DNA from: Pyxidicoccus fallax
GTDB taxonomy: Bacteria > Myxococcota > Myxococcia > Myxococcales > Myxococcaceae
Length of the DNA stretch: 49,386 bases
NCBI RefSeq assembly: GCF_012933655.1
Contig: NZ_JABBJJ010000052.1
Coordinates: 1 to 49,386, forward strand
Direction of reading: 5' to 3'
Shown piece after piece: positions 1 to 8,201 of this stretch. Under the pieces are notes generated by a model. The model searched no databases and was not told the origin of the DNA. It was given only the letters and a program-made list of their open reading frames with translations. The position numbers and the translations under genes are program-made. Each line of letters begins with the position of its first letter. Within the stretch, counting starts at the first letter, position 1.

Positions 1-1
1 C

Positions 2-1156
2 TATTTCGGGTGGGCGGGGCTGGGTCTGCTGGCCCTCGCCTACGAGCACCTCGGCGTGAGTGGGCGCGAGGCCACCCGGGTGCTCACCGCGCTCACCATC
101 ACCTCGGCGCTGACCTTCGTGGCGTTCCTCCACGGCGGCTACGCCCCGCCGGGAATGGCGGTGTCCACCCTGGCGCTCATCGTCTGGGCGGTGGCCGTGC
201 GAGTCGGGTGGCGCGCGGCGCGCGAAGCCACGGGCCTGGAGTCCCGCTTCCTCCGCGCGGGCCTGGCCTACGTGGTGCTGGCCCTGGCGGGTGCCGTCGC
301 CAGGGTGGTGCTGCTCGCGTCGGGGAAGGGCACGCCGTTCCACGGTCAGCTGGCTGTCTTCGTCTTCCTGCATGCCTTCGCGTGGTTCTTCCTCTTCACC
401 ACGATGGCCGTGCTCATCGCGCACGCCCGGGAACGCGGAGCGCGCGTGGACGAGCGCGCACTCGGTGCCAGTCTGCGCGTGCTCGCGGTGACCGCATGGT
501 TGGGCGCTCCGCTCGGCGTCGCGGGAGGAGACACGGGGATGATGGGCGCCGTCGCGCGCTCCGCCGCGCTGGCCGTCTCCGTCGCGGGCCTCGTCTGGGT
601 CCGTGCCCTGTGGCGCATGTCCCGCGAGCTCCACGGGACGACCGCGACCGCATTCCGCTGGCTGTCCCTGTGGTACGCGTTGAAGGTGGTGATGGAGGCC
701 GCGGGCGCGCTGGGCCTCGCCACGTGGGCGGCACGCGCGCGGCAGCCCGCGCTCCTGTACCTCCACGTGATGCTCGTGGGCTTCGTCAGCCTCGGCCTGC
801 TCGTCCCCCTGCTGTCGAGACTGGGGCGTCCGCTGGCACGCGGGTTGGCACTGCACAACGGGGGCCTGCTGCTCATGGCCAGCGGACTCGGGCTGCTGGG
901 CGCGGGAGCGGGCGGCCTGTCATGGGCGGCCACGTGGCTTCCCCACGGATACAGGCTTGCCGCGCTGGGCGCGGTGCTCCTCGTCCTCGCGGGAGTCCGC
1001 TGGCTGCTGCCAACATCCGCGTGGCGCATGCAGAGTGCCGGAAGTCACGCGCGCCCACACTCGTCCTCGGGTACAGGGCGCGTGTCGCTTCATGGTACGG
1101 CTTCGGTACAGGCCGTGTGTCGCCCATCCGCTGAATCCGGGTGGCACGAGGCGTGA
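2..1156 (+). CDS. multi-pass membrane protein, 5' end outside window
   Basis: The reading frame is open to the left edge of the window, so this is the C-terminal part of a longer protein; a GTG at 56 is an internal candidate start, but the residues before it (YFGWAGLGLLALAY) already look like a membrane helix. At least eight hydrophobic segments follow, separated by short Arg-rich loops, with a His in a helix near LLYLHVMLVGF. The last 45 or so residues are polar, Ser/His/Arg-rich and probably cytoplasmic. The broad look (many helices, conserved His within helices) recalls NnrS-type or other heme/metal membrane proteins, but no family motif is secure. Function unknown; the call of an integral membrane protein is firm. 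Confidence 0.7.
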   Translation, partial: YFGWAGLGLLALAYEHLGVSGREATRVLTALTITSALTFVAFLHGGYAPPGMAVSTLALIVWAVAVRVGWRAAREATGLESRFLRAGLAYVVLALAGAVARVVLLASGKGTPFHGQLAVFVFLHAFAWFFLFTTMAVLIAHARERGARVDERALGASLRVLAVTAWLGAPLGVAGGDTGMMGAVARSAALAVSVAGLVWVRALWRMSRELHGTTATAFRWLSLWYALKVVMEAAGALGLATWAARARQPALLYLHVMLVGFVSLGLLVPLLSRLGRPLARGLALHNGGLLLMASGLGLLGAGAGGLSWAATWLPHGYRLAALGAVLLVLAGVRWLLPTSAWRMQSAGSHARPHSSSGTGRVSLHGTASVQAVCRPSAESGWHEA

Positions 1157-1684
1157 GGTCCGCGCGCCGCACGGTGCTTCACACCGCATCCTGACGGTGT
1201 CACGCGCGGCCTCCGCGCAAGCCTCTCGTCATCCTGTAGATGCAGCGTGATTGCGATTCATGAGGCGCCCCATCGCGGAGCAGGGGAGCGTTCGTGAAGC
1301 GTTCGCTCCGCGCGTTCTTCCGAGTGAATACCTCGCATGAACGCGCATGAATGTGTCGGCCAGTCCGCCGTTTCGTCCTCGCGTCTCATTCCACGTGAGG
1401 CGCCGCGCGCGGAGCATGGTGTCGATGCGCGCGTGCTTCCCTGCCTACACTCCAGGTCACCAGGATTCCACGTGACTTCCCGGGTATGTCCTCAACTACT
1501 CAGTGGGTGGCGTACCGAGGCATGGGGACAACGTGGCATGGCACTCCCCGCTTGATTGGCTGAGACCTAGGTTGCGCGAAGAAGAGCCCGGGGGGGGCTC
1601 GGTCACGAGGCCGGTCCACGAATCGGGTACGGCGCGCCGGCAGCGGCGGCCATCCAAAAAGGTCTCGAGGGTGTTGGAGGGGCA
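1157..1684. other. intergenic region upstream of the sugar operon
   Basis: This 528-base stretch separates the membrane protein gene from the seven-gene sugar operon and should contain the operon promoter. No convincing gene is present: short open frames here lack ribosome-binding sites and recognisable protein character. A G-rich palindrome (GAGCCC...GGGCTC, about 1583-1600) lies in the probable leader. A TGGC/TTGC pair near 1557-1575 was considered as a sigma-54 promoter, but its spacing is wrong. Confidence 0.5.
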
Positions 1685-2806
1685 ATGAAGAGCAAGCGGA
1701 TTCTCATTACTGGCGGAGCGGGCTTCATCGGCTCTCACCTGGCGGACCAGCTCATCGAGCGCGGACACCAGGTGCGAGTGCTCGATTGCCTCCTGCCCCA
1801 GGTGCACGGCGAGGCTCGCGAGCGGCCGGCCTATCTCAACCCGGAGGTGGAGCTGCACGTCGGTGACGTGAGGGACGCGGAGGCGGTGCGCCGTGCCCTG
1901 GAGGGCATGGACGCTGTCTACCACTTCGCGGCCGCGGTCGGCGTGGGCCAGTCCATGTATGAGATTGCCCACTACACCTCGGTGAACAACCTCGGCACCG
2001 CGGTGCTGCTCGAGGCGCTCCTCAAGCATCCGGTGAAGAAGCTCATCGTCGCCTCCAGCATGAGCGTCTACGGCGAGGGCCTCTTCCGCGCCCGTGACGG
2101 CAACCTCGTCCCCGGTACGGACCGCCCGCGCGAGCAGCTCCAGGCCAACCAGTGGGAGGTGCTGGACGTGGACGGCCAACCGCTGGCTCCCGTGCCCACG
2201 CCGGAGACGAAGCCTCCCGCGCTCTCCTCGGTCTACGCGCTGTCCAAGTACGACCAGGAGCGGCTGTGCCTCATCTTCGGCAAGGCCTACAACATCCCCA
2301 CGGTGGCGCTGCGCTTCTTCAACGTGTACGGGCCGCGCCAGGCGCTCTCCAATCCGTACACCGGCGTGCTGGCCATCTTCGCCAGCCGGCTGATGAACAA
2401 CAACGCGCCGCTCATCTTCGAGGACGGCTTCCAGCAGCGTGACTTCGTCAGCGTGCATGACATCGCCCTGGCGTGCCGGCTCGCGCTGGAGGTGCCCGAG
2501 GTCGCTGGCGGCGTCTTCAACATCGGCAGCGGCAACGCCGTCACCGTGCGCGAGGTGGCCGCCGCCATCGCCGAGGTCATGGGCAAGTCGCACATCCGCC
2601 CTGAAATCGCGGGCAAGTACCGCGTGGGCGACGTTCGCCACTGCTTCGCGGACATCTCCCTGGCCCGCAAGGTGCTGGGCTACGAGCCCCGGGTGGGCTT
2701 CCACCAGGGACTGACGGAGCTGGCCGAGTGGCTGCGGGGCCAGGTGGCCACGGACCGCGTGGCCGAGGCACGGGCGGAGCTGGAGGCTCGGGGGCTGACC
2801 GTATGA
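1685..2806 (+). CDS. NAD-dependent nucleotide-sugar epimerase (dTDP-rhamnose 4-epimerase-like)
   Basis: Extended short-chain dehydrogenase of 373 residues. The N-terminal Rossmann motif GGAGFIG is at residues 10-16, the catalytic Ser lies in ASSMSVYG, and the YxxxK pair is in VYALSKYDQE. The region with GNLVPGT, a charged stretch and PVPTPETKPPALSSVYALSKYDQERL resembles WbiB-type dTDP-L-rhamnose 4-epimerases more than GalE, so it probably inverts C4 of an NDP-sugar in the cytoplasm. The ATG at 1685 is preceded by GGAGGGG at a good distance. Its stop overlaps the next start (ATGA at 2803-2806), so the two genes are translationally coupled and it opens the glycan operon. Substrate cannot be fixed from sequence; UDP-glucose/UDP-glucuronate epimerase is the alternative. 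Confidence 0.88.
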   Translation: MKSKRILITGGAGFIGSHLADQLIERGHQVRVLDCLLPQVHGEARERPAYLNPEVELHVGDVRDAEAVRRALEGMDAVYHFAAAVGVGQSMYEIAHYTSVNNLGTAVLLEALLKHPVKKLIVASSMSVYGEGLFRARDGNLVPGTDRPREQLQANQWEVLDVDGQPLAPVPTPETKPPALSSVYALSKYDQERLCLIFGKAYNIPTVALRFFNVYGPRQALSNPYTGVLAIFASRLMNNNAPLIFEDGFQQRDFVSVHDIALACRLALEVPEVAGGVFNIGSGNAVTVREVAAAIAEVMGKSHIRPEIAGKYRVGDVRHCFADISLARKVLGYEPRVGFHQGLTELAEWLRGQVATDRVAEARAELEARGLTV

Positions 2807-4839
2807 CACGGAACCGGATGGGGAGTGGAGCGGGACGGGGCACGGGGCTCCGCACGTCGCGGGTGGGCCTGGTACAGGACTTCGCCCCGGGCGAGCACGG
2901 CATCGTGGAGGCCGCGCTGGCGGACCTCAAGGTGCTCGGCGTGCGCGAGCTGCGCACGCGCGTGTCCTGGGCCGAGGCCCTCACGCCCGAGGGTGCCCGG
3001 TGGTACCGCTGGTTGATGCGGCGGCTGTCGCAGGACGTGTGCGTGCTGCCCTGCCTCGTGGGGACGCCCTCGGCCGCGAACCAGGACCCGAAAGCCTTCG
3101 GCGACTTCGTGGAGGGCTTCCTCGCGGAGCACGGCCGCTTCGTGGAGTGGGTGGAACTGTGGGACGAGCCGTGCAGCCTCGCCTCCTATGACTGGCGGAT
3201 GGACCCTACGTGGGAGTCGTTCTCCGCGCTGGTGGCGGAGGGCGCCCGGCGCGCGCACGCGGCCGGCAAGCGGGTGGTGCTGGGGGGCATGAGCCCGGTG
3301 GACCCGCTGTGGCTGAACCTCGTGCTGGAGCGCGTGGGCCCGGACGCACTCGACGCGGTGGGCGTGCACGGCTGGCCGGACACGCACGACACGCCGTGGA
3401 CGGGCTGGGACGCGTGGCTGGAGCCCGTGCGGGACGTGCTCGGCCGCCATGGCTCGCGCGCGGAGGTCTGGATTACCGCCGCGGGCTACTCCACGTGGCG
3501 TCACGGCGAGCGCCGGCAGGTGGCGGAGTTCCTCGACGCGGCCGCCGCGCCGGTGGCGCGCATGTACTGGGACGGCCTGTATGACGCGGGCTCCGTGGAG
3601 GACGTCGTCCCCGAGGGCGCCGACGAACGCGACCTGTACCTCGGCCTGAAGCGCGCCGACGGCGGCATGAAGCTCCTCTATCGCCTCTGGGCGGAGAGCG
3701 GCCTCGTGGGGCTGGCGGAGGGCCTCCGGCAGCTCGCGCAGCCTCGCGGCGTGCGTCCGGAGCGGCAGGTCGTCGTGTTCGGCGGCGCGGGCTTCATCGG
3801 CTGCAACGTCGCCAATTCGTACCTGGAGGAGGGCCGCCGCGTCCTCGTCTACGACAACCTCAGCCGTCCGGGCGTGGAGAAGAACCTGCGCTGGCTGAAG
3901 GAGCGCCACGGTGATCGGCTGGACGTGGAGGTCGCCGACATCCGCGACGCGGCCTCCGTGCGCCGCGCCGTGCGCCACGCGGGCGAGGTGTTCCACTTCG
4001 GCGCCCAGGTGGCCGTCACCACCAGCCTGGACGCGCCCACGCACGACTTCGAGGTCAACGCACGCGGCACCTTCAACGTGCTGGAGGCCCTGCGCGACAT
4101 GGAGACGCCGGCGCCGCTCGTCTTCACCTCCACCAACAAGGTGTATGGCGGGCTGCCCGGCCTGCGCTTCGTGGCGGGGGAGCATCGCTACGAGCCGTTG
4201 GATCCGGACATCCGCGCCCAGGGCATCAGCGAGCGCTGCTCACTGGACTTCGAGAGCCCCTACGGCTGCTCCAAGGGCACGGCCGACCAGTACGTGCTGG
4301 ACTGGGCCCGCAGCTTCGGCCTGCGCGCCACCGTGTTCCGCATGAGCTGCATCTACGGCCCGCGCCAGTTCGGCACGGAGGACCAGGGCTGGGTGGCCCA
4401 CTTCCTCATCCGCGCGCTGAAGGGGCAGCCGATTACCCTCTACGGCGACGGTATGCAGGTGCGCGACGTCCTCTTCGTGGAGGACCTGGTGCGCGCCTTC
4501 CGCCTCGCGCAGGCGAGGATGGACGAGGTCTCCGGCGAGGCCTTCAACATCGGCGGCGGCCCCACCCGGGCCATCAGCCTGCTGGAGCTGCTGGAACTCA
4601 TCGAGGAGCTGGTGGGCCACCGGCCCGACGTGCGCCACGAGGACTGGCGCACGGGAGACCAGCGCTACTACGTGTCCGACACGCGGAAGTTCCAGGCGGC
4701 CACCGGCTGGGCTCCGCAGGTGGGTGTGCGCGAGGGCGTCACCCGGCTGCTGGGCTGGCTGGGGGAGATGCTGGAGCGCCGCGCACCTCGACAATCCGTG
4801 TCACGGGAGCCACTCGCGCTTGAGACCTTCGCCGGATAG
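2803..4839 (+). CDS. fusion: glycoside-hydrolase-like TIM barrel + CDP-paratose 2-epimerase-like SDR
   Basis: Two enzymes in one 678-residue chain. Residues about 20-310 look like a clan-A (beta-xylosidase-type) TIM barrel: the acid/base region reads ELWDEPC (E122, where most relatives have NEP) and the strand-7 region reads VWITAAGYST, with Ala226/Ala227 where the nucleophile Glu is expected. Residues about 322-650 form an extended SDR: GGAGFIG at 327, TSTNKVYG, the YGCSK catalytic pair, and the signature RMSCIYGPRQFGTEDQGW typical of CDP-paratose/tyvelose 2-epimerases. The start is the ATG overlapping the previous stop. The hydrolase half probably binds rather than cleaves sugar, or uses another mechanism. 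The fusion inside a glycosyltransferase operon implies NDP-sugar remodelling coupled to glycan recognition. Confidence 0.85.
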   Translation: MTRNRMGSGAGRGTGLRTSRVGLVQDFAPGEHGIVEAALADLKVLGVRELRTRVSWAEALTPEGARWYRWLMRRLSQDVCVLPCLVGTPSAANQDPKAFGDFVEGFLAEHGRFVEWVELWDEPCSLASYDWRMDPTWESFSALVAEGARRAHAAGKRVVLGGMSPVDPLWLNLVLERVGPDALDAVGVHGWPDTHDTPWTGWDAWLEPVRDVLGRHGSRAEVWITAAGYSTWRHGERRQVAEFLDAAAAPVARMYWDGLYDAGSVEDVVPEGADERDLYLGLKRADGGMKLLYRLWAESGLVGLAEGLRQLAQPRGVRPERQVVVFGGAGFIGCNVANSYLEEGRRVLVYDNLSRPGVEKNLRWLKERHGDRLDVEVADIRDAASVRRAVRHAGEVFHFGAQVAVTTSLDAPTHDFEVNARGTFNVLEALRDMETPAPLVFTSTNKVYGGLPGLRFVAGEHRYEPLDPDIRAQGISERCSLDFESPYGCSKGTADQYVLDWARSFGLRATVFRMSCIYGPRQFGTEDQGWVAHFLIRALKGQPITLYGDGMQVRDVLFVEDLVRAFRLAQARMDEVSGEAFNIGGGPTRAISLLELLELIEELVGHRPDVRHEDWRTGDQRYYVSDTRKFQAATGWAPQVGVREGVTRLLGWLGEMLERRAPRQSVSREPLALETFAG

Positions 4840-5947
4840 TCCCGTCGCTCCGCGCCGGGTGCTGATGACCGCCGACACCGTCGGCGGTGTGTGGACGTAC
4901 GCGCTGGAGCTCACGCGCGCGCTCGCTTCGCACGGCGTGGAGGTGACGCTGGCCACCATGGGTGCGCCGCTCTCCGAGGCGCGGTGGGCCGAGGCGCGCG
5001 CCCTGCCGAACCTGGCTGTCGAGGAGTCCCGGTTCGCGCTCGAGTGGATGGACGACCCGTGGGACGACGTGCGCGCCGCGGGGGACTGGCTCCTCTCCCT
5101 GGAGGCCCGGCTGCGTCCGGACGTGGTGCACCTCAACGGCTATGCGCACGGCGCGCTGCCGTGGGCGCGGCCGCCGCTGGTGGTGGGCCACTCGTGTGTC
5201 CTGTCCTGGTGGCGCGCGGTGAAGGGCGAGGACGCCCCGGACCGGTACGCGCGCTATCACGACGCGGTCGCCGCCGGACTGCGTGCCGCGGGCCGGGTGG
5301 TGGCGCCGAGCGCGGCCATGCTGGAGGCCCTGCGCGAGCACTACGGGCCGCTGCCGGCCTCCGACGTCATCTTCAACGCGCGCGGCTTCGAGGCATTCCC
5401 TTCGGGCTCGGCGCGAGAGCCCTTCATCCTCAGCGCGGGCCGGCTGTGGGACGAGGCCAAGAATGTGTCCCTGCTGGCGGCCGTGGCGCCGCGGCTGAGC
5501 TGGCCGGTGATGGTGGCCGGTGACGCCCGGCACCCCGCTGGGTGGCGGGTGGAGTCGCCCAACGTGGAGATGCTGGGCCTCCTGGCGCCCTCCGTCCTGG
5601 CGCGGTGGATGGCGCGCGCGGCGGTGTACGCGCTGCCCGCCCGCTACGAGCCCTTCGGCCTGTCCGCGCTGGAGGCGGCCCTGTCCGGCTGCGCGCTGGT
5701 GCTGGGCGACATCCCCTCGCTGCGAGAGGTCTGGGGGGACGGGGCCGCCCTCTTCGTCCCGCCGTCGGATGGGGACGCGCTGGTGGAGGCCCTGGAGTCG
5801 CTGAGCCGTGACACCTCGCTGCGCACGCGGCTGGCCGAGCGCGCCCGGGAGCGCGCCCTGAACTACACGCCGCGGCGCATGGCCGCGGCCTACCTCTCCG
5901 TCTACGCAGAGCTGCGGCACCCGCATCCAGAGAGCCCCACGCCATGA
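4820..5947 (+). CDS. GT4-family glycosyltransferase
   Basis: Retaining GT-B glycosyltransferase of about 375 residues, acting at the cytoplasmic face on an NDP-sugar donor. The N-terminal acceptor domain begins RVLMTADTVGGVWTYALEL with a Gly-rich loop. The donor domain carries LSAGRLWDEAKN and the E-x7-E region RYEPFGLSALEAALSG, which is typical of GT4. The start is uncertain: TTG at 4820 has GGGAG ten bases upstream but overlaps the end of the previous gene, while GTG 4859 and ATG 4865 lie just before the conserved region without a clear ribosome site. The stop overlaps the next ATG (ATGA at 5944-5947), so the gene belongs to the operon. Sugar and linkage are unknown. Confidence 0.85.
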   Translation: MRPSPDSPVAPRRVLMTADTVGGVWTYALELTRALASHGVEVTLATMGAPLSEARWAEARALPNLAVEESRFALEWMDDPWDDVRAAGDWLLSLEARLRPDVVHLNGYAHGALPWARPPLVVGHSCVLSWWRAVKGEDAPDRYARYHDAVAAGLRAAGRVVAPSAAMLEALREHYGPLPASDVIFNARGFEAFPSGSAREPFILSAGRLWDEAKNVSLLAAVAPRLSWPVMVAGDARHPAGWRVESPNVEMLGLLAPSVLARWMARAAVYALPARYEPFGLSALEAALSGCALVLGDIPSLREVWGDGAALFVPPSDGDALVEALESLSRDTSLRTRLAERARERALNYTPRRMAAAYLSVYAELRHPHPESPTP

Positions 5948-7083
5948 GAGTCGTCATCTTCTGTCACTCGCTGCTATCCGACTGGAACCACGGCAACGCC
6001 CACTTCCTGCGCGGCATCGTCACCGAGCTGGTCGAGCGCGGCCACGAGGTGCGCGTCTGGGAGCCCCAGGACGCGTGGAGCCTCCAGAACCTGCTGGCCG
6101 AGCCACGCGGGCAGGAGGCACTGGACGCGGTGCGCACCATCTACCCACGCGTGCGCCCGCTCCGGTACGACCCCGCCACCCTGGACCTGGACCGCGCGCT
6201 GGAGGGCGCGAACCTGGTCATCGTCCACGAGTGGAGCACCCCGGAGCTGGTGCAGCGCGTGGGCGAGAAGCGCGCAAGGGGCGGCGCCTTCCGGCTCCTC
6301 TTCCATGACACGCACCACCGCAGCGTCACCGCGCCGCACGAGATGGCCCGGTACGACCTGACGCACTACGACGGCGTGCTGGCCTTCGGCGACGTCATCC
6401 GCCGCCTCTACCTGGACCGCGGCTGGACGCGCCGGGCCTGGACCTGGCACGAGTCCGCCGACAACCGCGTCTTCCGACCGCTGCCCGCGACGTCCCAGGA
6501 GGAGGACCTCGTCTGGGTGGGCAACTGGGGCGACGACGAGCGCACCGCGGAGCTGCACGAGTTCCTCCTGGGCCCCGTGAAGCGGCTCGGCCTGAAGGCC
6601 CGTGTACACGGCGTGCGCTACCCCGACGAGGCGAAGCGCGCCCTGGCCGACGCCGGCATCCAGTATGGCGGCTGGCTACCGAACCACGAGGCCCCCAGGG
6701 CCTTCGCCCGCGCGCGCCTCACCGTCCACGTGCCGCGCCGGCCGTATGCCTCCGCGCTGCCGGGCATCCCCACCATCCGCGTCTTCGAGGCGCTCGCGTG
6801 CGGCATTCCGCTGGTGAGCGCTCCGTGGGAGGACGCCGAGGGGCTCTTCACGCCGGGCAGGGACTTCCTCGTCGCGCGCGACGGGGCCGAGATGGAGCGC
6901 CACCTGCGCACGCTGCTGTCGGACGAGGGCGCGCGCCGCGAGCTGGCCGAGCACGGCCGGCGCACCGTGCTGTCGCGCCACACCTGCGCGCACCGCGTGG
7001 ACGAATTGTTGGGCATCTGCCGCGAGCTGGGAGTCGACACCCGCGCGGCGCAATCGCAGGCACAGGAGAGGGTCACCGCATGA
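5944..7083 (+). CDS. CgeB-like glycosyltransferase 1
   Basis: 379-residue GT-B protein of the CgeB (spore maturation) type. The N terminus reads IFCHSLLSDWNHGNAHFLRGI; the C-terminal donor-binding half has IPTIRVFEALACGIPLVSAPWEDAE, then a helix with the LFTPGRDFLVARD motif and the HTCAHRVDELL tail shared with the next two genes. It overlaps both neighbours by ATGA and is therefore translationally coupled. In Bacillus, CgeB acts in spore-crust glycosylation; a role in myxospore coat or exopolysaccharide decoration is an inference from family and operon. It is the most divergent of the three paralogues at the N terminus. No membrane segment or signal peptide is visible. Confidence 0.83.
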   Translation: MRVVIFCHSLLSDWNHGNAHFLRGIVTELVERGHEVRVWEPQDAWSLQNLLAEPRGQEALDAVRTIYPRVRPLRYDPATLDLDRALEGANLVIVHEWSTPELVQRVGEKRARGGAFRLLFHDTHHRSVTAPHEMARYDLTHYDGVLAFGDVIRRLYLDRGWTRRAWTWHESADNRVFRPLPATSQEEDLVWVGNWGDDERTAELHEFLLGPVKRLGLKARVHGVRYPDEAKRALADAGIQYGGWLPNHEAPRAFARARLTVHVPRRPYASALPGIPTIRVFEALACGIPLVSAPWEDAEGLFTPGRDFLVARDGAEMERHLRTLLSDEGARRELAEHGRRTVLSRHTCAHRVDELLGICRELGVDTRAAQSQAQERVTA

Positions 7084-8201
7084 ACCAGGGTCTCCGCATC
7101 GCCTTCTTCGGCTCCAGTCTCGTCTCCGCGTACTGGAACGGAGCGGCCACGTACTACCGGGGCGTCATCCGCGCCCTCCACGCGCGGGGCCACCGCGTCA
7201 CCTTCTACGAGCCTGACGCCTTCGAGCGCCAGCAGCACCGCGACATCCCCGAGCCGGACTGGGCCCGCGACGTCGTCTACTCCGCGCAGGGCACCGAGGC
7301 CCTGGAGCGCTGCCTGGAGGAGGCCCGGGGCTCGGACGTGGTGGTGAAGGCCAGCGGCGTGGGCGTCTTCGACGCGCTGCTCGAGGCCCGCGTGCTGGAT
7401 TTGCAGGGCCCGCGCACCCAGGTGATTTTCTGGGACGTGGACGCGCCGGCCACGCTGGAGCGCGTGCAGCAGAACCCGGATGACGCGTTCCGTCCGCTCA
7501 TCGCCCGGTATGACCGCATCCTCACCTACGGCGGCGGCAACCCGGTGGTGCGCGCGTACGAGGCGCTGGGCGCCCGCGAGTGCGTGCCCATCTACAACGC
7601 GCTGGACCCCAGCACGCACCACCCGGTGCCGCGCGAGCCGCGCTTCGAGTGTGACCTGGCCTTCCTGGGCAACCGCCTGCCGGACCGCGAGGCCCGCGTG
7701 GAGGAATTCTTCCTCCGCGCCGCGCAGCTCTACCCGGAGGGGAAGTTCCTGCTGGGCGGCAGCGGCTGGGGCGACAAGCGCATGCCGGCCAACGTGAAGT
7801 ACCTGGGCCACGTCTACACGGCGGACCACAACGTGCTGAACTGCACGCCCCGCGCGGTGCTCAACATCAGCCGCGAGAGCATGGCGCGCTTCGGCTTCTC
7901 GCCGGCCACCCGCGTCTTCGAGGCGGCGGGCGCGGGCTCGTGCCTCATCACCGACGCGTGGGAGGGCATCGAGCTGTTCCTGGAGCCCGGCCGCGAGGTG
8001 CTGGTGGCGAAGGACGGCGCCGAGGTGGCGGAGTTGGTGCGCTCGCTCGACGCACAGCGCGCGCGCGACATCGGCAACGCGGCCCGCCGCCGCGTGCTGG
8101 CCGAGCACACCTACGCGCACCGCGCGGTGCAGGTGGAGCAGGTGCTGGGCTATCGCGCGCCGAAGCGGGCCATGGGCTCCGCGCTGGAGGGAGTGGCGTG
8201 A
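7080..8201 (+). CDS. CgeB-like glycosyltransferase 2
   Basis: 373-residue second paralogue. It starts MNQGLRIAFFGSSLVSAYWNGAATYYRG at the ATG overlapping the previous stop; longer upstream in-frame sequence is shadow of the previous gene. Key features are ATRVFEAAGAGSCLITDAWEGIE, LFLEPGREVLVAKDG and the AEHTYAHRAVQVEQVL tail of CgeB-like GT-B enzymes, plus VIFWDVDAPATL in the N-terminal half, which is echoed in gene 3 as FYDIDTPVTL. Its stop TGA shares a base with the next ATG (TGATG at 8199-8203). Probably transfers a sugar onto the glycan made by this operon; donor and acceptor are not deducible. Confidence 0.83.
   Translation: MNQGLRIAFFGSSLVSAYWNGAATYYRGVIRALHARGHRVTFYEPDAFERQQHRDIPEPDWARDVVYSAQGTEALERCLEEARGSDVVVKASGVGVFDALLEARVLDLQGPRTQVIFWDVDAPATLERVQQNPDDAFRPLIARYDRILTYGGGNPVVRAYEALGARECVPIYNALDPSTHHPVPREPRFECDLAFLGNRLPDREARVEEFFLRAAQLYPEGKFLLGGSGWGDKRMPANVKYLGHVYTADHNVLNCTPRAVLNISRESMARFGFSPATRVFEAAGAGSCLITDAWEGIELFLEPGREVLVAKDGAEVAELVRSLDAQRARDIGNAARRRVLAEHTYAHRAVQVEQVLGYRAPKRAMGSALEGVA

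Noticed and set aside
1337-1555. 72-codon open frame upstream of the sugar operon
   Set aside because: No ribosome site, no recognisable protein pattern, composition like random GC-rich sequence.
1556-1576. Possible sigma-54 promoter (TGGC...TTGC) before the sugar operon
   Set aside because: GG and GC elements are 14 bases apart instead of the required 10.
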